In this document: one piece after another, positions 8,030-16,588 of the stretch
Layout of the letters: each line of letters begins with the position of its first letter
Position numbering within the stretch: the stretch's first letter is position 1
From: an uncultured Parabacteroides sp.
GTDB taxonomy: Bacteria; Bacteroidota; Bacteroidia; Bacteroidales; Tannerellaceae
Direction of reading: 5' to 3'
Assembly: GCA_910577325.1 (NCBI GenBank)
Contig: CAJTMR010000009.1
Coordinates: forward strand, 60,063 to 124,062
DNA length: 64,000 nucleotides
Position numbers and translations under genes: made by a program
The notes under the pieces: model-generated
What the model saw: only the letters and a program-made list of their open reading frames with translations
The model's database searches: none
Told to the model about the DNA's origin: nothing

Positions 8030-8608
8030 TCAAGCCTCTGCACTTTTTTCCAACTTTAACCTTATCCGGCTCAATGTTTCTGCTCGAATACCTATAAAAG
8101 AGGATAACTCTTTAAGAGAAACATAATCCACAATATCGGGAAATCTTTTAATAAGGGCTACATATCGTTCTTGTGGCGTTTTGCAGTAGAAATCCAATAG
8201 TCTGCCGTAGACTGTTATGGCAAAACCTTCGCATCCCTTTCGCCACACCTCTCTCAGTGCCGCATCTCCTTGAAGTATCGCCATAAGTTTATCGTATGAT
8301 AGTCTGTACAACGTACTATCGCCCAATGCAACTATACTGGTATATGAGTTTTGACAACGGATAAAAGAGGTATAGTCGCAAACAAAATCATTATCTAAGT
8401 TAAATCCGACAGTATGGGGTACACCGCTACTATCGACCTTCTCATACTTGAAAACTCCGCATTCTACAAAACCAATATATGACGATTTATTACCCTCATG
8501 GATAAAATAGTCGCCTTTTTTGTAGATTATACGCTCACCGTATTCAGTAAATGGCTTTACCAGAGGGGTTAGGTCTGTATTGGACAGATATTCATTGAAT
8601 GTTTCCAT
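8030..8608 (-). CDS. Crp/Fnr-family transcriptional regulator
   Basis: The 192-residue protein shows a cNMP-binding-type domain (RIIYKKGDYFIHEGNKSSYI near residues 26-45) and a C-terminal helix-turn-helix (VSLKELSSFIGIRAETLSRI). Cysteines are present but not in an Fnr cluster. It is a different paralogue from the regulator at 5080-5643. It lies upstream of a lipoprotein gene on the same strand. The ligand is unknown. Confidence 0.88.
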   Translation of the reverse strand: METFNEYLSNTDLTPLVKPFTEYGERIIYKKGDYFIHEGNKSSYIGFVECGVFKYEKVDSSGVPHTVGFNLDNDFVCDYTSFIRCQNSYTSIVALGDSTLYRLSYDKLMAILQGDAALREVWRKGCEGFAITVYGRLLDFYCKTPQERYVALIKRFPDIVDYVSLKELSSFIGIRAETLSRIRLKLEKSAEA

Positions 8609-8727
8609 TTGTATTGTATATTCTGTTACTTTTGTAAAGGTACAAAAAGTTAAGGTCAGTTATTTGTCAGTGGGGGTGAATTGAGTGTGGAATTGCCTTA
8701 TTTTTTTGATAGCTGAATTTTTGTAAA

Positions 8728-8763
8728 CAAGAAAGGCTATCCTCCGAAGGGTAGCCTTTCTTG
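8728..8763 (-). terminator. Terminator hairpin after rpmE2
   Basis: CAAGAAAGGCTA (8728-8739) and TAGCCTTTCTTG (8752-8763) form a perfect 12-bp stem. It is 36 bases past the rpmE2 stop codon in the minus direction, with a short T run beyond it. Confidence 0.75.
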
Positions 8764-8799
8764 TTTTTGTTCCAGCACAGTTGTTACCTGTACCGTTTC

Positions 8800-9054
8800 T
8801 TATTTCTTATTACGGTTACCGTAGCGGCTCATGAACTTATCAACGCGTCCGGCAGTATCGACCAATTTAGCCTTACCAGTATAGAACGGGTGAGAAGTAC
8901 TTGAGATTTCGATTTTTACCAACGGATAAGTGACACCGTCGATTTCGATCGTTTCTTTTGCATTGATAGTAGAACGAGTTATGAATGTGTCCTCGTTTGA
9001 CATGTCCTTGAATACTACGGGACGATAGTTGTCAGGATGAATACCTTTTTTCAT
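8800..9054 (-). CDS. rpmE2: 50S ribosomal protein L31, type B
   Basis: The 84-residue product begins [20 protein letters not shown] and has the type-B motif [20 protein letters not shown]. It lacks the CxxC zinc site, so it is the zinc-independent (C-minus) form of L31, located in the intersubunit bridge. The gene is monocistronic, with a consensus promoter upstream (9112-9142) and a terminator downstream. Confidence 0.97.
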   Translation of the reverse strand: MKKGIHPDNYRPVVFKDMSNEDTFITRSTINAKETIEIDGVTYPLVKIEISSTSHPFYTGKAKLVDTAGRVDKFMSRYGNRNKK

Positions 9055-9111
9055 TGCTTTTATCTTTAATTATTTCTTATACTTGAGTTTGGTAACCGGT
9101 ATTTTGGGTTG

Positions 9112-9142
9112 CAAAGGTATGGATTTGAGTTGAACAAACAAA
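9112..9142 (-). promoter_or_regulatory. Consensus promoter of rpmE2
   Basis: On the minus strand the sequence gives TTTG (9142-9139), a 19-base spacer, then TACCTTTG (9119-9112). Both the -33 and -7 elements match the Bacteroidetes primary-sigma consensus exactly. The start codon is 57 bases downstream of the -7 element. Confidence 0.8.
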
Positions 9143-9189
9143 AAAAATCGAACTATTTTTTTGATCGGGTTTACTTTTGTGTTATTTTA

Positions 9190-9205
9190 TATGCTTAAAA
9201 GCATA
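9190..9205. promoter_or_regulatory. Palindrome at the -33 region of fba
   Basis: TATGCTT-AA-AAGCATA is an inverted repeat with 7-bp arms, centred about 27 bases upstream of the fba -7 element. Its position suits an operator, but the regulator is unknown. Confidence 0.4.
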
Positions 9206-9223
9206 ATGTTCACGGATAGTTAT

Positions 9224-9231
9224 TATCTTTG
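9224..9231 (+). promoter_or_regulatory. -7 promoter element of fba
   Basis: TATCTTTG matches TAnnTTTG, 40 bases before the chosen fba start at 9272. Its position inside the longer open frame beginning at 9161 argues for the later start. Confidence 0.65.
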
Positions 9232-9271
9232 TGGAAGATTTTCAATCATTAACGTAATACATAATATAACA

Positions 9272-10270
9272 ATGGTAAATTACAAAGATTTAGGTTTGGT
9301 GAACACAAAAGAAATGTTCGCAAAAGCCATCAAAGGAGGATATGCAATCCCGGCTTTCAACTTCAACAACATGGAACAGATGCAGGCTATTATCAAGGCT
9401 GCCGTTGAAACAAAATCTCCGGTGATCCTGCAGGTATCTAAGGGAGCCCGCCAATATGCAAACGCTACTCTGTTGCGTTACATGGCTCAGGGTGCTGTTG
9501 AATATGCAAAAGAATTGGGATGCGAAAAACCTCAGATCGTTCTGCACCTGGATCATGGCGATACATTCGAAACTTGCAAGAGCTGTATCGATTCTGGTTT
9601 CTCTTCTGTCATGATCGACGGTTCTCACCTTCCTTATGAAGAAAACGTTGCTTTGACGAAGAAGGTTGTAGAATATGCTCACCAGTTTGATGTGACTGTA
9701 GAAGGCGAATTAGGTGTATTGGCCGGTGTTGAAGACGAAGTTTCTTCTGACCACCACACATACACGAATCCTGAAGAAGTAATCGATTTCGCCACTCGTA
9801 CAGGTTGCGATTCTTTGGCTATCTCTATCGGTACTTCTCACGGTGCTTACAAATTTACACCGGAACAGTGCACGATCGATCCGGAAACAGGTAGAATGGT
9901 TCCTCCTCCGTTGGCATTCGACGTATTGGATGCTGTAATGGAAAAACTTCCGGGATTCCCTATCGTACTTCATGGTTCTTCTTCTGTTCCTCAGGATGAA
10001 GTTGAAACGATTAATCAATATGGTGGTGCTTTGAAGGCTGCCATCGGTATTCCCGAAGAATGGTTGCGCAAGGCTGCTACATCTTCTGTATGTAAGATCA
10101 ACATCGACTCAGACTCTCGTCTGGCTATGACTGCCGCTATCCGTAAGACTTTCGCTGAAAAACCGGCTGAATTTGATCCGCGTAAATATCTGGGTCCGGC
10201 TCGCGACAATATGGAAAAGTTGTACAAGCACAAAATTATCAACGTACTTGGTTCTAACGATAAACTCTAA
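9272..10270 (+). CDS. fba: Class II fructose-bisphosphate aldolase
   Basis: The enzyme splits fructose 1,6-bisphosphate into glyceraldehyde 3-phosphate and dihydroxyacetone phosphate in glycolysis. The 332-residue product begins MVNYKDLGLVNTKEMFAKAI. It carries the zinc-binding LHLDHGD motif (about residues 90-100), EGELGVLAGVEDEV, and the later zinc and phosphate sites SIGTSHGAYKF and VLHGSSSVP. The open frame extends back to 9161, but the promoter at 9224-9231 lies within that extension and the family starts at MVNYK, so 9272 is preferred. It is monocistronic with a terminator at 10297. Confidence 0.96.
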   Translation: MVNYKDLGLVNTKEMFAKAIKGGYAIPAFNFNNMEQMQAIIKAAVETKSPVILQVSKGARQYANATLLRYMAQGAVEYAKELGCEKPQIVLHLDHGDTFETCKSCIDSGFSSVMIDGSHLPYEENVALTKKVVEYAHQFDVTVEGELGVLAGVEDEVSSDHHTYTNPEEVIDFATRTGCDSLAISIGTSHGAYKFTPEQCTIDPETGRMVPPPLAFDVLDAVMEKLPGFPIVLHGSSSVPQDEVETINQYGGALKAAIGIPEEWLRKAATSSVCKINIDSDSRLAMTAAIRKTFAEKPAEFDPRKYLGPARDNMEKLYKHKIINVLGSNDKL

Positions 10271-10296
10271 TTTGGGGGTTACAGATTGAATATAGG

Positions 10297-10329
10297 AAGC
10301 CATCCTGCATTTGTGGGGTGGCTTTTTTT
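10297..10329 (+). terminator. Rho-independent terminator of fba
   Basis: AAGCCATCC (10297-10305) pairs with GGGTGGCTT (10316-10324, one G-T pair), followed by a run of T. Confidence 0.85.
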
Positions 10330-10471
10330 GTATATTCGCAAAATAAACAGTTCACAGGACGTTTTATCTAAACCGCGTTCTATATCCGGCCTTGCCGAAA
10401 GGCAGACATATTAAATATAGGCAGAATTGCATGGCGATACGGTGGTCGTCTGAATTCGAATAGGCTTATTG

Positions 10472-10500
10472 TGTATTATTGTTCCTTTAACAATAATACA
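10472..10500. repeat. Perfect 12-bp inverted repeat
   Basis: TGTATTATTGTT (10472-10483), a CCTTT loop, then AACAATAATACA (10489-10500). There is no gene next to it to terminate, and no T tract follows. Confidence 0.6.
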
Positions 10501-10583
10501 TATTCTTTGAGGATGATTGCAAATTCCGGTTTTTCATTGATGAAAAAGGGAAGTTTGCCGTGAGGTGCGCGGTTTATTGCCAT

Positions 10584-10683
10584 GAAGACGGTCGTTATCG
10601 TCGTGAAGTCGGACTTCATAGGCCATGAAGTCTGACTTCACGAGCAACGAAGACGGTCGTCATAATGATGAAGTCCCTCTTCA
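10584..10683. repeat. Cluster of GAAGTC palindromes and direct repeats
   Basis: GAAGACGGTCGT occurs at 10584-10595 and again at 10649-10660. Between them TGAAGTC-G-GACTTCA (10604-10618) and TGAAGTC-T-GACTTCA (10626-10640) are each palindromes. Together they form a larger inverted repeat, 10602-10619 against 10625-10642 with one mismatch. A further TGAAG-TCCCT-CTTCA lies at 10669-10683. The unit ends (TGAA...TTCA) resemble those of the array at 51754-51868. Confidence 0.65.
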
Positions 10684-11084
10684 CGGCGGAAAAGGGGAGA
10701 TTTTCTTTTGTGATATTCGGATCGGAGGTTACTTTTGTTTGTTACAGGTGATTCTCCGGGAGTTTGTTTTTTTTACTTTGTCAGCCGTTTGGGCTTTTCT
10801 GTAATAAATGATTTTCGTTTTTCGATTTCTTCCTGATCTGTTTCTGCCAATTGTCAATGAATTTCCATTAAAAGGATGAAAATGTCATACGTGAATCGTT
10901 CAAGATTTTCTTTGAAATAGAAAAATGTCCTAATAGGGGATATTGTATATTTTTCTGTTGTGGATAGGTCACGATTGGACCTATTCTTTTTGTGCGGTTG
11001 CCCTATAGATAATATAGGCAAGGAATGCAGATATGCAAAATAATCGTATCTTCGCGTGTATTTTAAATAGTAAATTAGGGAAAA

Positions 11085-11705
11085 GTGAAAAAAACATGGA
11101 ATTTAGTAATAACTGCCAGTATTCTGCTGTCTGGTTCGGATGCCGCCTATGGACAATCGATAAAAGACATTTTGAATTCTGCTGCCGTGAAAGACGCCGT
11201 AACTGCGGTAACCGGAGGCAAAAAGCTGACAGTAGATAATTTGGCTGGTACGTGGACGTATGTGAATCCTGCCATCCAGTTGGAAGGAGATAATGCTTTG
11301 AAGAATGTTGCGGCAAGCGTGGCCTCTTCGGAGATGGAAAAGAAGTTGAAGGAATATTGTGCGAAAGTCGGAATCGTCGAAGGGGCATTCAAATATACTT
11401 TTAATACCGACAGTACATTTACAAGTGTTTTGAAAGGCCGAACTTTGAAAGGCACTTATTCTTTCAATGCGGACGATAAGACGATGGAACTGCATTATGG
11501 TAAGATCGGAAAGTCCAAACTAACGACGATGACGGCTCATGTCGTTGTTACCAACGATCAATTATCCTTACTTTTCAATGCGGATAAGTTGCTGGACTTC
11601 CTGACAAAACTATCCGCCGTTTCCAAGAACACGACTTTACAGACGCTTAATAAGTTGGCAAGCCAGTATGACGGGATGATGATGGGGTTCGAGTTGAAAA
11701 AGTAG
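11085..11705 (+). CDS. DUF4923 family secreted lipocalin-like protein
   Basis: The 206-residue product has a signal peptide (MKKTWNLVITASILLSGSDA) and a mature part with the pattern LAGTWTYVNPAIQLEG, GAFKYTFNTDSTFTSVLKGR, TLKGTYSFNADDKTMELHYG, typical of the Bacteroidetes DUF4923 family. The function is unknown; the fold is probably a small beta barrel in the periplasm. Translation starts at GTG (11085); the nearby ATG at 11096 is in another frame. It is a single gene, ending before an 11-bp hairpin shared with the convergent helicase gene. Confidence 0.82.
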   Translation: MKKTWNLVITASILLSGSDAAYGQSIKDILNSAAVKDAVTAVTGGKKLTVDNLAGTWTYVNPAIQLEGDNALKNVAASVASSEMEKKLKEYCAKVGIVEGAFKYTFNTDSTFTSVLKGRTLKGTYSFNADDKTMELHYGKIGKSKLTTMTAHVVVTNDQLSLLFNADKLLDFLTKLSAVSKNTTLQTLNKLASQYDGMMMGFELKK

Positions 11706-11715
11706 TGAGGCCGGA

Positions 11716-11740
11716 GGTAGAGCCGCATTGCGGCTCTACC
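11716..11740. terminator. Hairpin between convergent genes
   Basis: GGTAGAGCCGC (11716-11726), ATT loop, GCGGCTCTACC (11730-11740). The stem is a strong perfect 11 bp, but no T tract follows directly, so terminator activity is likely rather than certain. Confidence 0.6.
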
Positions 11741-11764
11741 GGGATGGCCGGTACTGAATCTGTT

Positions 11765-13891
11765 TTATTGCTTACTTCTTTTGTATTCGTCAACTATTTC
11801 CAATAGCTTTGCACCATAGTTTTCAATGATCTTTTTCCCGATTCCGGGGATTCTGAGAAGGTCGCGTCCACTGACGGGTAACGTGTTGACTACGCCGATC
11901 AGAGCTTTCTGTTGCAGGATGGTGTAAGGAGGAAGACCTTTTTCTGTTGCCAGTTCATAGCGCCAGTGTTTCAGGCTGGCATATAATTCCGGATGTTTGA
12001 TATCGGTCGAGATCGCTTCTTTTTCCTGTTGGGCAGATTTTTCGGTTCGCTTGCGGGTCGGAGTTTGCGTCTGTTCGATGCTTGCCTTTGCTTTTGCCGA
12101 CAAATAACCGGATATTGTGAATTGGTCTTTGCACCCTTCCAGAGCGGCCAGTTTTATGCGAAGGTCTTCGTTCCATTTGTCCAATGCGCTTTTGACCGTT
12201 TTACGAGTTTCTTTATTGTCGATTTCCACATCCGACGCTTCCTGTAAAGGGGTGCAAAGACGGTCTATCTGTTCCAAAAAATAGGGAACACCTTTCCGGA
12301 CGCGATCTTGTATCGTTTCATCTTTGAGGTAGTTTGGGTTTCCGGTTATCATCCGCTTCAGTTGTTGGATGAAACGTTCTCCGACATCCGTGACTGTAGA
12401 CCGGAATGCATCGCGGGTGTTAGAGTATTGTACGCTTAGTTCCGGATATAGTTTCTGCAGGTTTCCATATATGACAAAAGCGGCGTATTGTATACGCTGT
12501 TGCAGATTGTTGAAATCGAACAGTTCGCAGATCAGTTCCGTGAAATACAGTTGTTGTGCAGCCTGCATTTGTTCTTCACCCGGTTGGCGGTTGCCGACCG
12601 AAGATGTGAATTCCTGAATCCGGTAATCGTTGATCATGGCATTGCGGGTAATCGGGCTGCTCAGCACAAGTCCTTCCAATGTCTTACAACGGCTCAGTGC
12701 GACATACACTTGTCCATGCGAAAATGCGGCCGAAGCATCTATGATGGCATGTTCGAAGGTCAACCCTTGGCTTTTATGAATGGTGATTGCCCAAGCTGTT
12801 TTTAACGGATATTGGCTGAATGTGCCGGAAATCGTTTCGGTAATTTCTTGTGTTTCGGAGTCGATCGTATATTTTACGTTATTCCAGGTTTCCTTTTCGA
12901 CTATGATCTCGTTCCCTTCTTGGTCAACTACTGTTATTTTGCTCGGATTGATAAAAGCGATCTTACCGATCTTCCCGTTATAATATCGTTTTTCAGAAGA
13001 AGAGTCGTTCTTGACGAACATGACCTGTGCACCGCGTTTCAAAGTCAACTTGTCGTCGGTCGGATAAGAATATTCAGGGAAATCGTTATTGATCTCGGCC
13101 GAAAAAGTATAAGGCTGTCCGGGGAGTTCAGCCAATTTTCGGTTGTTGATCTGCTGTGCCTGGTAATTATGTGTCGTGAGTGTGATATAGCCTGATTGTT
13201 CGTCCGGTCTGAAATTGGGGATATATCGTTGGTTCAACTTCTGCAAGGTCTTATCATCGAAGCGGTTTTCGCGGATATTGTTCAGTAAATAGATGAAATT
13301 AGTGTCGTTCTGGCGATAGACATGCGTCAGTTCAATACAGAAGTAGTTACTTTCTGACAGGGCTTTACTATCGAAAAAGAAAGTGGATGGATAATGCTCT
13401 TTCAGCAGATTCCATTCATCGTCTTTGGCGACAGGTGCTAATTGCTGCAAGTCCCCGATGAGCAATAGCTGGACGCCGCCGAAGGGTTTGCTGTGATCTT
13501 TATAACGGCGCAAGACGTCACTGATGGCGTCCAGCAAGTCTGCACGTACCATACTGACTTCGTCAATCACCAACAGGTCCATGCTGCGGATGATATTGAT
13601 TTTGTCCTTACGGAATTGGTTTTTGAAATCTGTTTTGCCTCCTTTGTATTCCGATGAAGATGGAATATAAGGACCGAACGGCAATTGGAAAAAGGAGTGG
13701 ATAGTAACGCCCCCTGCATTGATGGCTGCTACTCCGGTTGGTGCCACAACGATCATTCGTTTAGGAGAAACTTCTTTAAGCCTTTTTAAAAAAGTGGTTT
13801 TGCCTGTTCCTGCTTTTCCTGTCAGAAAGAGGTTGGTTCCTGTGTTCTGAAGTAAGTTGAAGGCGAGGTCAAACTGTTGGTTTGTTTGCAT
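11765..13891 (-). CDS. Pif1/RecD-type DNA helicase with HRDC domain
   Basis: The 708-residue protein is a superfamily 1B helicase. Walker A is GKAGTGKT (25-32), the DEAD-like Walker B is LLVIDEVSM (~104-112), with GDLQQLAPV and the C-terminal UvrD/RecD motif AITIHKSQGLTFEHAIID. A C-terminal HRDC-type nucleic-acid-binding domain (about 635-705) contains LRIPGIGKKIIENYG. Such helicases unwind G-quadruplex or other structured DNA with 5'-3' polarity and help replication and repair. It is a single gene. A minus-strand promoter (CAAAATTA -7 at 13920-13927, CAAT at 13947-13950, 19-base gap) supports the start at 13891. Confidence 0.9.
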   Translation of the reverse strand: MQTNQQFDLAFNLLQNTGTNLFLTGKAGTGKTTFLKRLKEVSPKRMIVVAPTGVAAINAGGVTIHSFFQLPFGPYIPSSSEYKGGKTDFKNQFRKDKINIIRSMDLLVIDEVSMVRADLLDAISDVLRRYKDHSKPFGGVQLLLIGDLQQLAPVAKDDEWNLLKEHYPSTFFFDSKALSESNYFCIELTHVYRQNDTNFIYLLNNIRENRFDDKTLQKLNQRYIPNFRPDEQSGYITLTTHNYQAQQINNRKLAELPGQPYTFSAEINNDFPEYSYPTDDKLTLKRGAQVMFVKNDSSSEKRYYNGKIGKIAFINPSKITVVDQEGNEIIVEKETWNNVKYTIDSETQEITETISGTFSQYPLKTAWAITIHKSQGLTFEHAIIDASAAFSHGQVYVALSRCKTLEGLVLSSPITRNAMINDYRIQEFTSSVGNRQPGEEQMQAAQQLYFTELICELFDFNNLQQRIQYAAFVIYGNLQKLYPELSVQYSNTRDAFRSTVTDVGERFIQQLKRMITGNPNYLKDETIQDRVRKGVPYFLEQIDRLCTPLQEASDVEIDNKETRKTVKSALDKWNEDLRIKLAALEGCKDQFTISGYLSAKAKASIEQTQTPTRKRTEKSAQQEKEAISTDIKHPELYASLKHWRYELATEKGLPPYTILQQKALIGVVNTLPVSGRDLLRIPGIGKKIIENYGAKLLEIVDEYKRSKQ

Positions 13892-13919
13892 GGCAATTTT
13901 GTAATATTGTTAGTTCTTA

Positions 13920-13950
13920 CAAAATTACGCAAAATATTAGAATTGCCAAT
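13920..13950 (-). promoter_or_regulatory. Promoter of the helicase gene
   Basis: On the minus strand this is ATTG, a 19-base spacer and TAATTTTG. The -7 box is also part of a 10-bp inverted repeat (AATTTTGTAA 13895-13904, TTACAAAATT 13917-13926), which could serve as an operator. Confidence 0.6.
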
Positions 13951-14037
13951 ATGTAAGCGGGAAAACGCTTGTTTTCGTTTGCTAAGAAACCTTAGGAATG
14001 AATTTTTTTTCGGCATTCTCCCGCTTGAGGAACTGTC

Positions 14038-15636
14038 TTATACAACCAATGCAGCTATGAACTGGATAAAGAGGATCAGAAATACCATCGCAATCGGATA
14101 AACCGTCGCATAAGCGATGCTGGGAGCGGAACTGTCGCTCATCGAATCGGCTGCAGCGAGTCCCGGTGTGCTGGTCATGCCTCCGGCAATCGTCCCGATC
14201 AGGTCCAGAATGTGGATCTTGAAAACGAAATAACCGAATAAGACAGCTATGATCATCGGTACCATTGTGATCGCCATACCGAGTCCGAACAATGTCCAAC
14301 CGCTTTCTTCGAATGTCGATACCAGATTGACCCCGGCAGATGTTCCAACTTCGGCGAGAAACAGAAGCAGGCCGATTTGGCGAAGCAACTGATTGGCGGA
14401 ACCGGACATGGACCAAATGATCGGTCCTGTTTTGCCGATTGCGCTCAGGACAAGTGCGACGATCAGGATGCCACCTGTCAATCCCGGTGAGAAGGAGAAA
14501 GAGTCCGAAAAGGAAATGTTCAGTTTTCCGAACAGTACTCCGAGGACAATACCAGCAGCAATTGGAAAGAAGTCTGTGTCGGAAAGTTTCTTCTCGTCAT
14601 TCCCGAACACCTGTCCTAATTCCTTGATGTCTTCTTTTTCTCCAGCTACCATCAGTTTGTCACCGAATTTCAACAATAGGTCCGGTTCGGGCGAGAGGTC
14701 GATACCGCTTCGGCGTACGCGGGTGACGGTGCAGTTGAACGTGCGTTGCAGGTTCAGGTATCCCAAACTTTTATTGATGACGTTCTTGTTCGTCACCAAC
14801 AGCGATTGCAATTCCTGTGTGCTGCCGAAAGGAAGGTCGTTTTCTACACGTTCACCGACAAGAAGTGCCAGTTGTTCCAAGGACTTGTCGTTACCGACAG
14901 CCTTGATCATGTCTCCTTCATGTAAGATGGTTTGTGCAACCGGTATGCTTGTCCGCTCTTTATGTTTCACACGGGAAATAACGGCGCCTGTCATGGAACG
15001 GAGTTGTAATTGGGCCAGTGTTTTCCCGAATATGTTGGCATGGGTGATGCGGAAAGTCGCTGTGTGTAATGGGGGGTATTTCCCTTTTCGCTGTGCTTCG
15101 AGAGCTTTGGCTTCGGCAAGAAGGTCTTTGCGCAACAGCTTCGGTAACAATTTTATGAAGAGTATCACGCCTATCACTCCGAACGGATAGGCGATCCCGT
15201 AGGCGATGGAGGCGGAGGAGGAATGCGTGCTGTCGATCGCAACGGCAAGCCCTGGTGTGCTGGTCAGTGCTCCGGCGATCAGACCTACGAGGCTTGGCGT
15301 GTCGATTCCGGCTATATATTTAAGTGTCAAACCGGTGAGACTTGCAGAGCCGACGATCAGTAGCGTCAATATGATCAGTGTTTTTCCTTTCGAACGGAAA
15401 GAGTCGAAGAATCCGGGCCCCGCTTGTATGCCGATGGTAAAAATGAACAATACCAAACCGAAATTTCCCAGTTCTTTAGGAATGATTACCCCAAAATGTC
15501 CGAACAGGAGAGCGATAAAAATAACCGCTGATACATCAAGAGAGAGGCCTTTGATCTGTATTCTGCCTAACATGAACCCTAAGGCAATTATCAGAAACAA
15601 GGCAAAATAAGACGATTGAAGCAATGTTTCAAACAT
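14038..15636 (-). CDS. AspT/YidE-family putative transporter with two RCK_C domains
   Basis: The 532-residue membrane protein has the duplicated aspartate-alanine antiporter layout. An N-terminal block of five or six membrane segments (ends near residue 175) includes GLIAGALTSTPGLAVAIDST. Two TrkA-C/RCK_C domains follow (about 195-280 and 285-365; MIKAVGNDKSLEQLALLVGE and KLMVAGEKEDIKELGQVFG). A second membrane block repeats the signature as GTIAGGMTSTPGLAAADSMS. The substrate is unknown; AspT exchanges aspartate for alanine, but YidE-like members are uncharacterised. It is a single gene with a minus-strand promoter at 15672-15703. Confidence 0.88.
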   Translation of the reverse strand: MFETLLQSSYFALFLIIALGFMLGRIQIKGLSLDVSAVIFIALLFGHFGVIIPKELGNFGLVLFIFTIGIQAGPGFFDSFRSKGKTLIILTLLIVGSASLTGLTLKYIAGIDTPSLVGLIAGALTSTPGLAVAIDSTHSSSASIAYGIAYPFGVIGVILFIKLLPKLLRKDLLAEAKALEAQRKGKYPPLHTATFRITHANIFGKTLAQLQLRSMTGAVISRVKHKERTSIPVAQTILHEGDMIKAVGNDKSLEQLALLVGERVENDLPFGSTQELQSLLVTNKNVINKSLGYLNLQRTFNCTVTRVRRSGIDLSPEPDLLLKFGDKLMVAGEKEDIKELGQVFGNDEKKLSDTDFFPIAAGIVLGVLFGKLNISFSDSFSFSPGLTGGILIVALVLSAIGKTGPIIWSMSGSANQLLRQIGLLLFLAEVGTSAGVNLVSTFEESGWTLFGLGMAITMVPMIIAVLFGYFVFKIHILDLIGTIAGGMTSTPGLAAADSMSDSSAPSIAYATVYPIAMVFLILFIQFIAALVV

Positions 15637-15671
15637 GTCAAATAGTTTTGTTGTGAAGATTTAATTTCCTG

Positions 15672-15703
15672 CAAAATTACACTTTTCTGTTCGCATAGGC
15701 AAT
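15672..15703 (-). promoter_or_regulatory. Promoter of the AspT/YidE-type gene
   Basis: On the minus strand: ATTG (15703-15700), a 20-base spacer, TAATTTTG (15679-15672). The -7 matches the consensus and the -33 is one base off. Confidence 0.6.
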
Positions 15704-15722
15704 CCCTTGATGAGATTTCTGT

Positions 15723-15730
15723 TACCTTTG
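15723..15730 (+). promoter_or_regulatory. -7 promoter element of truA
   Basis: TACCTTTG fits TAnnTTTG and is 36 bases ahead of the GTG start at 15767. Confidence 0.6.
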
Positions 15731-15766
15731 CGGCAGAAAATTAAACAGAAATAAGGATATACGGAC

Positions 15767-16531
15767 GTGAACAGATACTTTATATATTTAGGTTATAACG
15801 GCAAAAGGTTTTGTGGCTGGCAGGTACAGCCGAATGGAATAACAGTACAGCAATCTATAGAAGAGGCATTGGCGACTTTGTTGCGCCGGCCGGTTCCGGT
15901 CGTGGGAGCCGGTCGGACGGATACAGGTGTACATGCCCGCTTGATGGTAGCCCACTTCGACTGGCAGGAACCGATTGCCGACCTTGCATTTCTGGTGGAG
16001 AAACTGAATCGTTTGCTTTCCAAGGATATCGTAATCTATCGCATAGTACCTGTGCGTCCTGATGCGCATGCCCGGTTCGATGCTACTTCGCGTACCTATA
16101 AATATTATATCACGACACGGAAAGACCCGTTCAATTATGAGTTTGTCTATAAGATTCCGGGAAAACTCGATTTCGAGGCAATGAACAAAGCTTGTCCGAT
16201 TCTGTTCGATTATATGGATTTCACCAGTTTCAGTAAGTTGCACACGGATGTGAAGACGAACAATTGCCGTATCTATAAGGCCGGTTGGGAGAAGGAGGGT
16301 GATGTCTGGGTTTTTACTGTACAGGCGGATCGTTTCCTGCGTAATATGGTGCGCGCCATTGTCGGGACACTTTTGGAAGTAGGACGGGGCAAACTTTCCA
16401 TCGACGGTTTTCGTCAGGTGATCGAAGCTCAAGACCGTGGCCGTGCTGGGACATCCGCTCCCGGGCATGCTCTTTATTTGTTCGATGTCACCTATCCCGA
16501 AGAGCTTTTTCTGCTGACGGTTGAAAGTTGA
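15767..16531 (+). CDS. truA: tRNA pseudouridine(38-40) synthase
   Basis: The 254-residue enzyme isomerises uridines 38-40 in the anticodon arm of many tRNAs. It begins [20 protein letters not shown] from a GTG codon. The catalytic Asp is Asp52 in [11 protein letters not shown], and the later motifs [20 protein letters not shown] and [17 protein letters not shown] complete the family signature. It is the first gene of a rightward group with an EamA transporter (57 bases on) and a DUF3256 protein. Confidence 0.96.
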   Translation: MNRYFIYLGYNGKRFCGWQVQPNGITVQQSIEEALATLLRRPVPVVGAGRTDTGVHARLMVAHFDWQEPIADLAFLVEKLNRLLSKDIVIYRIVPVRPDAHARFDATSRTYKYYITTRKDPFNYEFVYKIPGKLDFEAMNKACPILFDYMDFTSFSKLHTDVKTNNCRIYKAGWEKEGDVWVFTVQADRFLRNMVRAIVGTLLEVGRGKLSIDGFRQVIEAQDRGRAGTSAPGHALYLFDVTYPEELFLLTVES

Positions 16532-16588
16532 TGGTAGTGTCTTTCCCTCCGAAAAATAGTATTTAGTAACTTTCAATTATCAATTGTT

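Larger units (their letters stand above)
10271..11084. other. Long gene-free stretch with hairpins and a palindrome array
   Basis: These 814 bases contain the fba terminator (10297-10329), a perfect 12-bp hairpin (10472-10500), a dense cluster of direct and inverted repeats (10584-10683), and a weak -7 element (TATCTTCG, 11047-11054) for the next gene. No open frame looks coding. The amount of secondary structure is unusual for an ordinary spacer. Confidence 0.6.

Noticed and set aside
9161..9271. Upstream start for fba (adds 37 residues).
   Set aside because: The extension contains the -7 promoter element and a palindrome, and aldolase orthologues start at MVNYK.
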